Shown in pieces: positions 32,455-45,042 of a DNA stretch of 64,000 nt. Under the pieces are notes generated by a model that saw only the letters and a list, made by a program, of their open reading frames with translations, did not search any database and had not been told where the DNA came from. Numbering within the stretch: the first letter of the stretch is position 1; each line of letters opens with the position of its first letter. Source of the DNA: Heterobilharzia americana (taxonomy: Eukaryota; Platyhelminthes; Trematoda; Strigeidida; Schistosomatidae); the NCBI GenBank assembly GCA_944470555.2, contig OX104129.1:85520820-85584819 (forward strand), read 5' to 3'. The translations under genes and the position numbers were made by a program.

Positions 32455-35400
32455 TTTAACCTCGCCTAGTTAATAAGTTCGCTAGTTACTAGCCAGTCCT
32501 AAGCCTGGATAAAAAAGGTAAATTAAGCATAGGGTTAGAAACCATACACCAGAAAACAAATACAGTCGCTAAAGAAACTTCAAAACACAAGAAAAATATA
32601 AAAAATAAAAACAAACTCATTCCTTCCTACAATCGGAGAGGCAAAATGACGCAGTTTGGTGAAAACATTAAAGAAGCCAATTGGCCAATTTATCTTCGCT
32701 TCTCTAGATAAAAGCAAATCTAAGCATAGGGACAAACAACATCCGAACAATCTTCGAAGCTGGCTGGCAAGGCTGTCCAGATTGCAATAGAGATGAGAAT
32801 GTATGGCATAGAAGTGCCAGGAATCTGCGAGGAATCAACCAGCACATGGAATGCAAGTGGACTCTCCAAAATGTCAACTGGAGAGGAGAGTCAATAATCT
32901 ACTGTGATATTGTCACACAGATGACAACCACAAGCACACTGAGTTGTTGAGTGGCTATCACCATGTCTCCAACAGCGTTGGGGACTCTCTGTCATGCAGT
33001 GGGAACAAATCTCCTCTTCCAGGATCAGGACAATGACAGCAAGATGGAACCAACTCGAGAGGAGAGGAAGTCACAATCATACAATGCTACACCATGCAAC
33101 CATAAATAACGCAGATGAAGAGAAGGAGGAGGAATTCTACAGACAAATTATATCAGTGCTGCACAGGACCACAACCCAATTCGTGACATCAAAATTATAA
33201 TGCGTGGGGTGACAGGGATGACAAACTGGCAGAGGACAACACAGGAAGAGAAGTGATTATGGGCCGACAGGCACTCGGTGAAACAATGAATGAGAATGGG
33301 GAACTGTTTGCAGACTGCTGCGCATTCAACGACCTGATGATTGGAGGCGGTGTGTGCAAACACATGAATATTCACAAGGAGGCGACATGGATTTAATTTC
33401 ACCAGACACCAGGACACACTACACTACAAATCAGATCGAATGGATTCCAATGTGAAGAAAGTGAGACGCAGTCTACTGGACACAAGATAAGATGAAGAAT
33501 GGGAGCAGATGTGGGTTCACACCACTCACTGTTTAGTGCAAGGAACCTGTCTTCAAAATCAAGTTAAAAGCCTTCACGGATGTTGGTGACAGACCACAGT
33601 TCAAGTTCAACACCCACTCAGAAACTGAATTGAAGCACGAAACTACAAACGACATCTTCACGTGGTCAGCCATCAGGACTAAATGGGAGATATTGAGCAT
33701 CATCCCTGAAGAATCGGGCATGGAAGAACACTGGGACTTTTTGAAAGCTATGTGGAAAGAAACCGGCATAACCTTACTAGGAAGGAAGAGGAAACAAGAC
33801 AAGGAGTGGATGTCGATGGACACATGAAAGCTGTTAGAGGTGGTGATGCTGTTGATAGTGAAGCAAAAGATGAACCATTGCAAAAATGCACAAGGAAAAG
33901 AAGAACTGAATACAACCTATAAAACACTAAACTAAAGAGAGTAGTGAAGACGAGTCCACTTAAAGACAAAACGCACTTCTACGACATATGGCAAGTGAAG
34001 CGTAACAGGCTGCAGATCTCAGAGACCTGACAACACTATATCAAAGAACCAGGTTACTATTCGGGAGGGAAGAGATTAATGCAGAGGAAACCAATGAAAG
34101 ATAGTGACCAAAGAAGAGGAACAAAGATGATGGGCTGACAGCTTCAAAAAAACTCTTGAATCGACCACCATCACCACCTGCAACTTGTCTGGAGGTACCA
34201 CCAACAGCCCAGCCACAGAATTATCAATAAACACAGGCCCTCTAACAAAAGCAGAAGTCCTGAATGCCATAAAGCTGCTGAAGTACAGGAAAGCAGCAAG
34301 ACCCGATGGAATTCCACCGGAAGAACTGAAAACAGACTGAGAGACAGTAGCGGACATGCATAGACCACTACTGCAGAAGGTTTGCAAGGATGGAAGGAAG
34401 GAGAGATACCTGCTCATTGATTGAAAGTTAGGCTACCTTGTCGAACTGCTAGAGAAAGGCGACCTAAGGTTTTGCAGGAACTGGCGAGGAATCATGCCGC
34501 TGTCCACTCCAACCAAATATTATGTCGCATCAACCTGGAGAGACTAAAGGATGCACTGGATTCGAAACTACTACCGGAACAGGCTGGCTTCCGGAAGACA
34601 AATCATGCGCCGATCGAATTGCAACGCAACGCAACGCATCATCATAGAACAAAGCATAGAGTGGCAGTCAACTCTCCACCCCAACTTCATCGACTTTCAA
34701 AAGGCTTTCCATAGCTTTGATCGGGAATTAATTTAGTAGCTGCTTCAACACTACGGTTTAAGTGCCACAGAACTTCATTAACTTCATTCAGCAGCTATAC
34801 GAAGACTCCACATGCCAAGTGATTCACAACTGAGAACTCAGTGATGATTTCAAAGTGAAGACAGGAAGGAGTAAGACAAGGTTGCTACTTACTATCATCT
34901 CCGATGATCTTCCTGATTGTGGTCGACTGCACCGGACTGGATCATGCAACAGACAACTATGAGGAGCGATAAGATGGGCATACGCTGACTGGATCGATGT
35001 GAAGACCCCAGAAGAAGATTTGCATTTCGACAATGATGATTTATTTCTAATGTCTTGTGGCAGAAACTCAAAGTTTTACTGGCGAAAACTAATAAGTTGG
35101 CAAAAGAAGCGAGGCAGCGAAGGTCTGCCTTTGGGTGGATGTAGAGAAGTCACAGGTGATGAAGATGCCCAACCAACAACAACAACGACAAGCACCAACC
35201 ACCGCGAACGGGAGAAATCTGAAGGATGTTGTCTCTTTCACCTACCAAATAGACAGGATTGCATCAACTACAGGTGCAGGTGGCACAGATGAGGATGTCA
35301 AAGCCAGGATCGGAAAAGCAAGTCAGGCTTTCATTAACCTGAAATCATTGTAAAGATCTACTGCATTGCACTTCACTTAGCATAAAGCGTGAACAGCAAC

Positions 35401-35915
35401 CAGATTTTGAACACTAACTCGTTCAATTCGGTGTTTCTAGGGTTCGTTGAGAGACATGGCGCGTTAAAAAAAAGCACTTTTTGCAAACTACAGTCATACA
35501 TCAACAGCTGCCGCTGACGGTCACTCGATACTGAAGATCGATCAGATGGACAGAATAATAAGAATAAGCAACAAGAAACTGTGGCTGGCAAAAAGCCAAC
35601 CAAGCAAGAACCTATCGTTCGACGAATATGCAGAAGAAAGTGGAGATATATTGCATTGGAATTGACAAGCACTGAGGAGAAGACTGTTTGGGAACATTAC
35701 CTGCCTGGCCAGGCCGTCAAGGGGAACCTGAGTGGGAAACGACGAGCTGGGCGTCCGATTGGGGTGTGACATGGAGGAGATGATGTGAGGAAGAAATAAA
35801 AGCTTCTGGGTGGCCGTGGAGTCAGGTTCGAAAGGCTGCAGAGAAGAGAGTGAAATGGCAACACGTTACTGAAACCCTCCCTATGTTCCACTATCAACTC
35901 AAGGGACAAAAATCA
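32455..35915 (+). mobile_element. RTE-B, nearly full-length but dead copy
   Basis: The longest copy, about 3.45 kb. Leader (AAGTTCGCTAGTTACTAGCC; TCCTTCCTACAATCGGAGAG), endonuclease remnants (about 32740-33480, with MGRQALGE-like and NGELFADCCAF-like pieces in shifted frames), connecting segment (about 33590-33800), and reverse transcriptase pieces: LTKAEVLNAIKLLK near 34240, LLPEQAGFRKTNHAPIELQ 34565-34620, IIIEQSIEWQS and NFIDFQKAF 34630-34715, then QG, an SSPMIF-like piece near 34890 and the C-terminal region to TCAAGGGACAAAAATCATGC. Frameshifts every few hundred bases. RTE elements encode one endonuclease/reverse-transcriptase polypeptide that nicks target DNA and copies its RNA in place. 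Confidence 0.82.
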
Positions 35916-35919
35916 TGCT

Positions 35920-37110
35920 TTCACTTTATTGAATAGACATAACACTAAAACATTAAAGAATACTTGGTGACCACAAACATAAAAGTACATGAGGGTACTT
36001 TTAAATCATTGTTAGAGACACAATAAGGCATCATTCTGACCATACTAGCTGTTTAGATGTAAGTGAACGTTGAGTTGTGAAATAAAGTGCTAGTGGAACT
36101 TCAGATGATCTACGACAACTTCGATACCGTCAACAATATCAAAATCGTGAAAGTATCTTAAAAACATCTTGAACATCTTACTAGCCAAAGAAACATCTTT
36201 TCTGTACTCAAATATATAGAGGAAATCATATCCACCACAGAAGCTTAGAAATAATTATCTATGAAATGTTGGTTTAACAGGCTGATATCGAGGATGTTAC
36301 TTCCAGATGAGAAAATGGTATCAAAATGAAATACACTATTTGACTATTACTTACTCACTCACTTTTCAGGTATACAATGAGTACAGAATTCTGTTTTTGA
36401 CTGTACTTCTTAATTGTGTAAGCTAAGAGGCCTGTGCTGTACTATCGACAAGGAAATTCGATAGAACGTCAATAATTCCGATCTATTCATACTGTATTAG
36501 GAATGTGAAGTTATAGTTCTATGCAGCTGTGTCTAATGGTTGCAAGTGAAATCTGTTTCGCTTCCAACTTACGGGTATTTTACAGACATTGTTGTTAAAG
36601 TAGTCATCTTTAAAAAAATAGGAAAATCAACGATAAATTGAGTTCCACTGGTCTTTCAATAAATAATTTTTTACCACTGTACATCGAATGAATTAAAGCA
36701 TCCAATGTGTACCTCGGTAAGCAATAAGGATCAAATAACATAAAATTATCTACACCCTAGTGACTAATCAGTATGTCTAATTCAATCATACAGGAAGACA
36801 GTTACAACGGAATAACTCGAAGGTGACGTCTTCGACTGTAGCATTGAGTGATGCGTGCTTTACTAAGCAAGGTACATCAGTTTCCTCAAAAGTTGAAAAT
36901 ACGCCTTGCTGACGAGTGCATGAAACACAGTTTGAGAGCAGCTGCCACCTGTTTACCTCTGTCCAACTATACCTCAAAACCAAATACTTACTGTAATAAC
37001 TGACAATTAATAAACTTTTTTCAGTCACGTTACACCTATTTCATGTTAATCAATTCAGTATAATTATTGAATTTCTGCGATTCATAGAAGTATTTTCAAG
37101 GCATAATATC
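35920..37110. other. No recognisable feature
   Basis: Intron sequence between the RTE-B copy and CUB exon b; nothing else supported. Confidence 0.45.
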
Positions 37111-37121
37111 TCATAACTTAC

Positions 37122-37426
37122 TTTTTAGCTCGAATGTAAACTGGCCAGTGAATCCTATTTGTTGACCATGCTTTACTTTCACACTTTTAGGGGCTGTATG
37201 AAATATAAGGAATAAAACTGAGTTGACTGAGTAAAATTCATTCTGTGGAAAATCATTCAAATCTCCACATATTCTATAATCAGCTGGTCTGTACAAATTA
37301 GCAGAAAATGTTCGTGATATTTGTTGATGTTGTTCAGGTAAGTTAGATAACTGATTTGAGATTGCTTCCTTTGAAGTTGGTTCTACAGTTTCTATTGTTG
37401 TGAATACATCTACATAGTCTATACAC
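37122..37426 (-). CDS. CUB-domain gene, exon b (second half of CUB 1)
   Basis: On the minus strand an acceptor (tttatccag) is followed by 305 coding bases and a gtaagt donor. The first base completes a Lys codon from exon a, so CUB 1 continues as K-CIDYVDVF. This is the typical third-cysteine plus C-x-x-D-x-V-x-V strand. Later come YRICGD (cysteine 4), a strand SVLFLIFHT and the closing GFTGQFTFEL. Between DYVDVF and YRICG there are roughly 40 residues rich in Glu, Gln and Ser, where most CUB domains have about 15; this loop is unusually long. The exon leaves in phase 1. The 5.4 kb intron to exon a contains hammerhead repeats and an RTE-B fragment. Confidence 0.87.
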
Positions 37427-37429
37427 CTG

Positions 37430-38735
37430 GATAAAGTAATAAACAGAAACAGAAAGTGGACGTGACTGCAGGAAAGAGTAGTATGAATATATTGACTAAG
37501 GAATGAAAGGTAGTTGAAATTTAAGCAGGTGAGTGTATATACTCCATAACTCTTCACATACTATTCTGTTAGTACTGACCGGTTTCATTCTCCTTTTTAT
37601 TTATCGGTAGACCCTATTCACAAGGTTGTTAAATTGCACTGTCTCAGTAAGGTGAATCAACATTATGCAGTTTTTGGCTAGAAAGGCTTACTTTCTGTAG
37701 GATCATACTCGAAATAAATCTAATCTGCGAATGCAGTTGATTCCAAGAAATCCAGTTTCATTTGCTGTTCGATTCCGTTAACATTGAACTATAAATGCAG
37801 TGATGGGTACTTCAAAGTTTCACAGTGGGTGAACCCAAGCTCATAGACCTGAACTCTACATCATACAAAGTAAAAATGATGCTGTATAAAGCTTGTTCAA
37901 TGTCCACTTTCATTGTATCCTGGAATAGTGTATCGAAGACAGTCAAGTAAATAAATTGAAGAACACCTAAAACACATGAATGCTTAGTTAGACGAAAGTA
38001 TTATGGAACACCATTTGAACACTACCTATTCGAAAACATTTGATCATATGTACAACCCTATGGAAACATTTGTGTAATACTTCAAGGTCTCAGACAAGAT
38101 GAAGGAGAATGTCATGGTAAAACAATGATGTATTAGTATGCAATAAGCCTACCACCACAGCTGTCCCACTAACAAAACCTGCCAGACAAGATAATTTGGT
38201 TTACCGAATTTCATACATGACAATGAAGTCAAATGCTATAAGCCAGACTAGCTGACTGAGGTCAGTTTGGTTGGCAGAACGTAGAAACCTAGCTGAATAT
38301 CATATAACAGATCCTAAAAAGATAATAATATTAGCTTTATTCTAAACGATGCGTGTGATACAGTATAGAATCTGTAGTACGTAATAGCTCAGTAAATTCA
38401 TTCACGGTACAACATCTTTATATGAAACAATCATTGCATTTAAATAATGTTAATAATAACCGTAACATAAACCACAATGTGAAAGAAGCACTTAGTACTC
38501 TATTAGTATCTGCTTTGGACTGATTTCTGAGTATAATATTGAGCATAATTTTGATGGCGGTTGTTTATCCAACCAGTTACGAAATCTGCAATTCTTTATG
38601 GTTATCAAAAGGAATAGTTATGTATTGTATTTCTGTGCATTTATAAACCCACCTCTTACCCGGCGTAATAATTTTTCTTTATTTTGCTACTAACCTGGAA
38701 AACGCTCATTTGAAACTATTTTAAAAGTATGCAAG
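37430..38735. other. No recognisable feature
   Basis: Intron sequence upstream of CUB exon b on the minus strand; AT-rich, no supported feature. Confidence 0.45.
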
Positions 38736-38737
38736 AG

Positions 38738-39660
38738 TATTATTATTATTATTAGTCCCTTGGGTTCCTAATGGAACATAGGGCTTCACTAGCACGTCTC
38801 CATTCCACTTTCTCCTCTGAAATCTTCAAAACCTGGCTGCACGACAGCCCATAACCTCTCATTTCCTCCTCGCACCATCTCCTCCATGTCACCCTCACCA
38901 AAGACGTCCAACTCGTCACTTCCCACGGGGATTCCACTCGAGTACCTGGCCTGACGCGTGATGTCCCTAGCCGGCCTTCTCAGTGCATGCACAATCCATC
39001 TCCACTTCCTTCCAGTGCATATTTGTTGCGTGATAAGTTCTTGGTTGATTCGCTCCCAGAGCTCCTTGTTGCTTATTCTTTCTGGCAATCCATCTGATCT
39101 TCAGTAGCGAGCCAGAGTAGGTGGCAGTTGTTGATGAATGTCTGTAGTTTGTTGGGAATCCCTTCCGTAACGCGCCAAGTCTCTGAACCATACAGAGACA
39201 CTGATTTGACGTTATTGTTGAAAATCAGGATCTTGTTCTTTGTGCTGAGTGCAGATCTCTACACTGGTTTCAGTCTAATGAACGCCTACCTTGCTTTTCC
39301 GATTCTGACTTTGACATCCTCGTTAGTGACTGTGCTGCCTGTAGTTGAAACAGTGCTACTCTGCCTAGATAGGTGAATGAGGTTACTTCCTTTGAGTTCC
39401 TCCTGTTGATGGTGATTGGAGTTTGTTGTTGGTGGTGGTGCGGTATCTTCATCACCTCTGTCTTCTCTATATTCACTTGAAGTCCCATCTTCACTGCCCT
39501 ACCTCACCTCTTCTGCCAACTTGTTAGTTTTCGCCTGTAGAACTTCAAGTTTGTGTGACATCAGACACAAGTCATCGGTGAAATCTAGATCTTCTAGGTT
39601 CTTTTCCGCAGACCAGCCTATCCCCCTCTTCTCGCTCCCACTGTTTGCTGCATGATCCAG
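38738..39660 (-). mobile_element. RTE-B 3' part
   Basis: On the minus strand the piece begins near the former reverse transcriptase site (DLDFTDDLCLMSH, about 39580) and continues through the KMGLQVNIEKTEVMKI segment, SESEKQGRRSL, ISNKELWERINQELITQQIC and WRWIVHALRRPARD to TAGGAACCCAAGGGAC and a (TAA)n tail (38738-38755). Frames are fairly open, so this is a younger copy. The same lineage as 50.5 kb. Confidence 0.8.
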
Positions 39661-40005
39661 ACGCATTTAAAAGATGTATTTCAAATCTTAAACGAAATCT
39701 AAAGGGGACAATTTGATGTTATATATGGAGTGGATATATTTCAATAGCAGAAGGTTTGACCAGGCTACCTGTAGATCTAGGAGAACTCCCTGTCATAACC
39801 ATGCACACCGTCATGTACGGTCACACAACGGGAAGGAATAGAGTGACCATCATAAAACCTACTTGGATAGGTGAGGAAGTTCATGACAATTAACTTTTCT
39901 TTATCTGTTGCACTTCAAAACAAATGATGTATCTATGATGATACTTGCAAATTCCAGTCGTTATACACAGTCGAATTGCCTAACTTCCTTAGACTGACGG
40001 GGTCT

Positions 40006-40252
40006 TATGCAGATGCCTCGATAATCACAAATATTCATCATATCATATACATCTTGATGACTAACACAGGAATCCAGGAAGCCCATATCGTCCTATTTGG
40101 GGCACGTCAGCTAGATATACCTACTATCTTGCCTCAATGGCGTAATGGATAGTGTTTTGGTGCTTGAAGCAACGATTAGTAAGTCGGAGCCATAATGGGG
40201 ACAGCATCAGTCACTTGGATGCTGGTACATCCAGCTGGCAAGACCGAAATGG
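40006..40252. repeat. Inverted-repeat arm 1 made of two family A units
   Basis: From TATGCAGATGCCTCG to about CCAGCTGGCAAGACC this is the reverse complement of 41459-41705, at high identity. It joins a minus-strand unit (hammerhead 40071-40122: GCTGACGTGCCCC, AGGACGATAT) with the plus-strand head of a second unit (CTCAATGGCGTAATGGATAG). Confidence 0.75.
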
Positions 40253-40282
40253 GACGAAGCGTGCGTACTACATCCTGCGGCT
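40227..40282 (+). ncRNA. Hammerhead, family A, decayed
   Basis: ACATCCAGCTGGCAAGACCG, then GGGACGAAGCGTGCGTAC. Stem order is kept but CTGGCAA, GAAG and the cleavage side are mutated; inactive by inspection. Confidence 0.5.
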
Positions 40283-40289
40283 AGTCACC

Positions 40290-41458
40290 AAGATGAATAT
40301 ATTACCTTGGTAGTATTGATTTAGTTTTTAATGCTGACTGATATGTGATTTAAACTTTCATAGAAATAGTTCAACAAATTCGCTTATAATCCATTGAATT
40401 TTTCGAAATGTTTAGTACCAACACATCTTTTCATCATGCTGTTTAAGTTCATCAAAGGGGCTAATTACTTTACATGATGGATTCCGGTTTTCGTAAAGTC
40501 TGACTGTAGAGTTTGATCTCCTCTTATTGTATGGGAACTAAGACGTGAAAATTAGTCAGCCACCTATTTCGCACAATTTATGGACAAATTGATCTCGTAT
40601 ATATATATCAACGGTCTTTGAAAGAGAAGAAACCCTAGGATTTGTCCCTTTTTCCAGGTGAACTAAATAGATCAATGTAAGTCACTGAATATTTCACCGA
40701 TATTTTACAGTCGCTAATAGTATCAAACAAGACAGAAGCATAATTTCATCCGAGTAAGATAAAAGTATCCTTGTATCTATCTACATCATGTGAGCCAATT
40801 TGATCATATTTGAAGCAAAGCATCTCGTTTATTCGGGATATCTATGAACAGTTAACACAGTTCCAAAGAAAACATTTATGTTTCGATTGAACTTAAACTA
40901 CTTGCATAGTTGAAAGTTTCAAATGCATCACTAAAGGAATGTTTAAAAACTTTCTTTCCTACCTATTTGGTTATTAAAAATATCTTAGACAAGAAAATGT
41001 GGAAGTACAACTTTCAGATTTAAGCCAAATTATGAAATTAAAAAAATGATATATACAGTTAGTTTCAACTTTTGAATTGTTTCAAAATGATTAGTGGATT
41101 ATTTTTCAGTCGTTTCAGTAACTACGTTATCTGTTTTCTGATCAGTCATATTTTCGTTGAGTTCATATCCTTAGGAGATTTAGAGAGATCAAGAATAACA
41201 GTTTTAGCAGAATAAGATTAATTCGTTTTATTTTAGGATGTCTCATCAACTACCAGCAGTATAAAGTAGTGTCTGAGCATATTCATTGGCTTTTGTAGCT
41301 AAGAGGTGGAAAAGTTCAACAGGCTTATTGCTTATGACCTTTGTAATAGTGAACTTGAAAGTGAAATCTAGATATCGTTTAAAATAACTAATAGAGGTGA
41401 ATTCGAACTTATAGTGTTGTAGTTTGCTTCATATGTACCATCGAACGTGAGTCTCTTT
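40290..41458. other. Spacer between the inverted arms; no recognisable feature
   Basis: AT-rich 1.2 kb; no open frame or repeat supported. Confidence 0.45.
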
Positions 41459-41705
41459 TTATTTGGGACTCATTAGCTGGATGTACCAGCATCCAAGTGA
41501 CTGATGCTGTCTCCACTATGACTCCAACTTAGTAATCGTTGCTTCAAGCTCCAAAACACTATCCATTACGCCATTGAGGCAGGATAGTAGGTATATCTAG
41601 CTGACGTGCCCCAAATAGGACGAGATTGGCTTCCTGGATTCCAGTGTTAGTCATCAAGATGTATATGATATGATGAATATTTGTGATTATCGAGGCATCT
41701 GCATA
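41459..41705. repeat. Inverted-repeat arm 2 made of two family A units
   Basis: Reverse complement of 40006-40252. It contains a minus-strand unit cut inside its hammerhead (CAGCTAATGAGTCCCAAATA, 41459-41480) and a plus-strand hammerhead (41590-41641: ATATCTAGCTGACGTGCCCC, AATAGGACGAGATTGG, CCTGGATTCC). In the latter GAAA reads GAGA and CTGACGA reads CTGACGT. Confidence 0.75.
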
Positions 41706-41709
41706 GGAA

Positions 41710-42820
41710 CCCATCTGCTAACAGAGGTCAAACATCTTGGTCTTGCTGACAGAGGTGAGCCAATTCAACTCAGTATAAAAACAGGATACTACAAACATCA
41801 ATTAGTTAAATTTTGCTGAATTGGTAGTTATTAAACAAATAAAGCTGTATTGCAGTACTCCGAAAGAAATCATCATTATTCTGTACCTACCACTTTTAAC
41901 AATTTTGTGCTGTTGATAATCATGATATTTTCGAGTATCGTTATCTATTTGTACACCTTTATTATTATTCCATTTTATTGCCTTAGTGTTATTGTCTCTT
42001 ACTCCTACGCATCTTATTTTCTTAGCAACCGTAAATCCTCTGACCTGTCTTATATCCTTTCATGTAACGTTTCTAAGTATGCAGAATACATTCGCCTCTC
42101 TCACTATTATCTAGATACTGTTCTAGAATATTCGTCTAATTCTTTTTGTATAGTGATAAACTTACTATTAATTTTTGTACATTTATTCACTCCCTTCCTG
42201 ACTTCAACTACATCGGATCTTCGAAAATGTTTCACATCTTAACTACTCTCTAAAGTTTGATAGTATAGTCCTGTCTGTTCACGAATACGATACCTGCAAG
42301 TGTATTATACTAGTAGGCGATAAAGTATTTATCCACTTTTATGCTTTTCATTTTAACAGTTGCTGGGATGATAGATTGCAAGTATGTGAATAAGGAAATT
42401 AAACCAAGAAGACAGGTGAAGGACCATGCTGAGATTTCATTTGTTGTTTGAAGACAAGGGGAGCCTAATATCAAGGGAAAAAAATAGATGCCTTTTGCCG
42501 GTTTTTTGTTTTAATGTAGATGAAAGTGTTAAACTTTTTCGACCATACCAGGTTGTGTTTTGACCCGCATATCTACGAATTCTTTTCTTTGGTTTCAGCT
42601 CCTCACACGAAAGATGTTTGAAATATATACTGATGTCAGCAAAGATTCTCCTGATATCCTATTCTCTTTTTCCTAAGAAATATTAATACATTGATGAAAT
42701 TTACCGTAAGTATTTGTATTTCATCTCACTCAAGTAAACATCGCCGATAGAAAAGATGTCAAGACAAAAAGACAAACAGTAACTATTCAGTTCATTTCAA
42801 ACGTTATCATAATGTAAAAA
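41710..42820. other. Mostly featureless; one unexplained 130-codon open frame
   Basis: The plus-strand open frame at 41850-42242 is hydrophobic and Tyr/Ser-rich and shows no motif; it may be chance in AT-rich DNA. Nothing else supported. Confidence 0.35.
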
Positions 42821-42825
42821 CTCAC

Positions 42826-43006
42826 TTTTGTTGAATAGGTTTCCTCAAATTGAATGTTGAAAATGTGATTTTAACCAATTCTGTAGGTTGACCTTGAAAA
42901 CGATATATTAAGCAATCCAAATCATAATAATACTTCTTTGGATAACTTGGAGTTTTGAATGTACCAGATTTATGCATTGTACTATCAAATATATAACAAC
43001 GACAGT
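42826..43006 (-). CDS. CUB-domain gene, exon a (first half of CUB 1)
   Basis: Reading the minus strand, an acceptor (tattttag) precedes 181 coding bases that end at a gtgag donor. The translation begins with CRCYIF, then a GTFKTPSYPKKYYY segment, then LDCLIYRF and VKITFSTFNL. This is the first half of a CUB domain: cysteine 1, the G-x-F-x-x-P-x-YP turn, cysteine 2 and the hydrophobic beta strand. The exon enters in phase 1 and leaves in phase 2, with the last codon AA|G completed by the next exon. CUB domains are extracellular beta-sandwich modules that bind proteins or glycans, often in secreted or membrane proteins. The upstream exon with the start codon or signal peptide was not found between 43 and 64 kb. 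Confidence 0.85.
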
Positions 43007-43009
43007 CTA

Positions 43010-43480
43010 AAATATTAAAGAGATATTATATTTGATTCGTTTCGAATGAAACTGGTGCACATAGATTTTGTATTGTGATTTTTATAATAAAGGCAAAGAT
43101 AGGAGCTGAAGAAACTACCCATAAACGCAAATACTTGGGTGGTAGCAAACGGTTTTATATTTGTCCACACTCTGATAGCTGAAGTTACATGTTGAAAGCA
43201 AGCTAATGCTTCATTGAAAGATGCGGAGCAATAAAATGAGTCAAGTCAAGTATATAAGATATTATGAAGGTAAATATTGCAACATATTCACATTTCTAAA
43301 GTTCTTTATTACCTACCCATAACATCTAACATGGTTTACAGTAATACTCTATAGTACTAGTCTGTCACACCATGGCTGCCTCAGTAAGTTTCATTCGGTC
43401 ATCACTATGATACTCCTCCCTCTCAAATTCAGCTGTATTTAGAATGTAACAAAAAGATTTGTCTGAACAGCCACTGAGAT
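43010..43480. other. No recognisable feature
   Basis: Intron upstream of CUB exon a on the minus strand; no supported feature. Confidence 0.45.
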
Positions 43481-43543
43481 TCCTGGGAACCTCACCATGG
43501 ATTTACATAGCAACATCAACAGCATAAACTTTCTGATGTTTTT

Positions 43544-43600
43544 CCTGATGATTTTTTCTAGAGTGGTAACGAAAGTTCCACGATTAAACAGTTCAACTCA
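43544..43600 (+). ncRNA. Hammerhead-like motif, left end of the Penelope-like element
   Basis: CTGATGA (43544-43550), a poorly paired middle, CGAAAG, then TTCCACG. Core pieces are in the right order, but stem II and the cleavage triplet are not convincing here. Hammerheads at PLE ends are known in other animals. Confidence 0.4.
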
Positions 43601-44989
43601 AGGAACTCAATTCCATCAAACTCCATGATGTTACCAACCGAAAACTTGAGATTACGGCTCATTGAATACATCAATCAGATTTTGCAATCAGACTTGGAAA
43701 AGAAAAGTATGTACTTGACTAAAACGTGAGGAAGTTAAATTCCATAATTCATATTTTCTACAATTTCGGAGAGGTACATTAATAGACATTCCATGGTAAG
43801 TTACAACTTGAAGTGCTGTCTCTGGAATACAGATTCTGTGAAAATCGTAAATAAGTTAATTCATAGATATAGGTGTACTGTCTGAGCACATTTTTGGACA
43901 AAAGTTTGATTTAATTGTCCCATGCAGCACAGAGCTAGAACAATGTTAATGTTAGCATAGGAACAACAAGAATACGTAAGAAGATATGAAGGTATAGTAT
44001 AGCTAAGAATGAACAAGCAAACTGTTATCGCTGAAAGTGGGGCGTAATTATGTGAGAAAACTGAACTCCATATTGCAAGACAAAATAAAGTTTTGGAAGT
44101 TAGAATCACTGAACGACATAGCTGAAAAAAGTAGAAAAGATATAATCTCTTCAGTAAAGAAATTTTCTCAAAAGCTCACATCTGCAAGCTGTATGATTTC
44201 CCGAACGTATGGCCCACCAAAAATGCATCGATTAAAACGCCTATCCTCTATATGATAGCGATGTCACATTCACCTATACTATGAGATAGCAAAGTGGCTA
44301 GTAAAACTGCTACAGCCTTTACGGGATGAACTAGTTATGTGTAGCATTAAGTATGTCTTCTATTAGTAGCATACATTTCACCTAAAATGTATGAGATCTC
44401 TTGGTGTAGGCTATTTGTTTACTAACGTTTTTCTTGTTGAATTGGAATTGGTGTGGCCCATAAAACAACAAATTCCGTCAAAACACTAATATGCAGACCA
44501 AAGGATGCAACAAGCAAAGAAGATAAGCCGAATATCATTTACAAAATCAACTGCAATAACTACAGTCAACGCTACATTGGACAAAGTGGTCACCCTCTTC
44601 GCCTTCGTCTACATGAACACCAATTGACTATTAAACGTCACACACGACATTTCATCACCCATTTCAATACACGTGGAAAATTGTGGACATGAATTGAGTT
44701 TCGACAATGTAGAAATGTTGGAGGTAGAGAGGAAACACAAAGAATATCATAAGAGAATTCCTAGAAGCTTGTCATTCGTTTCAGTCAGCAATCAATCAGT
44801 ATCAACCAATGAGGAAAATGGTGAACGACAGAAAGGTGAGAGGTCATGCAGAGGGACAGCCAACAGGAAAGTCTATAAAACCAATGACACAACAATCGGA
44901 GGAAACGACCAATCATAGACCACATCGTCAAGGCAAGCTACTGAATGACTCATTCAGGGAGAGATATTGACAGCTCACTTCATCCTGAA

Positions 44990-45042
44990 GTTAGTGTTGA
45001 TGATGTTGTTGTCTAGCAAGACGATGAAAGTTTCACGATTAA
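44990..45042 (+). ncRNA. Hammerhead-like motif, right end of the Penelope-like element
   Basis: TTGATGA (44997-45003), a stem II GTTGTCT/AGACGAT of 7 pairs with two G-U wobbles around AGCA, then GAAAGTTTCACG. One unpaired base sits between the first core and stem II, so the fit to a hammerhead is imperfect. Confidence 0.42.

Noticed and set aside
41850..42242. 130-codon hydrophobic open frame as a membrane protein gene
   Set aside because: Composition follows the T/A-rich DNA, no signal peptide pattern at the start and no motif; left as unexplained.
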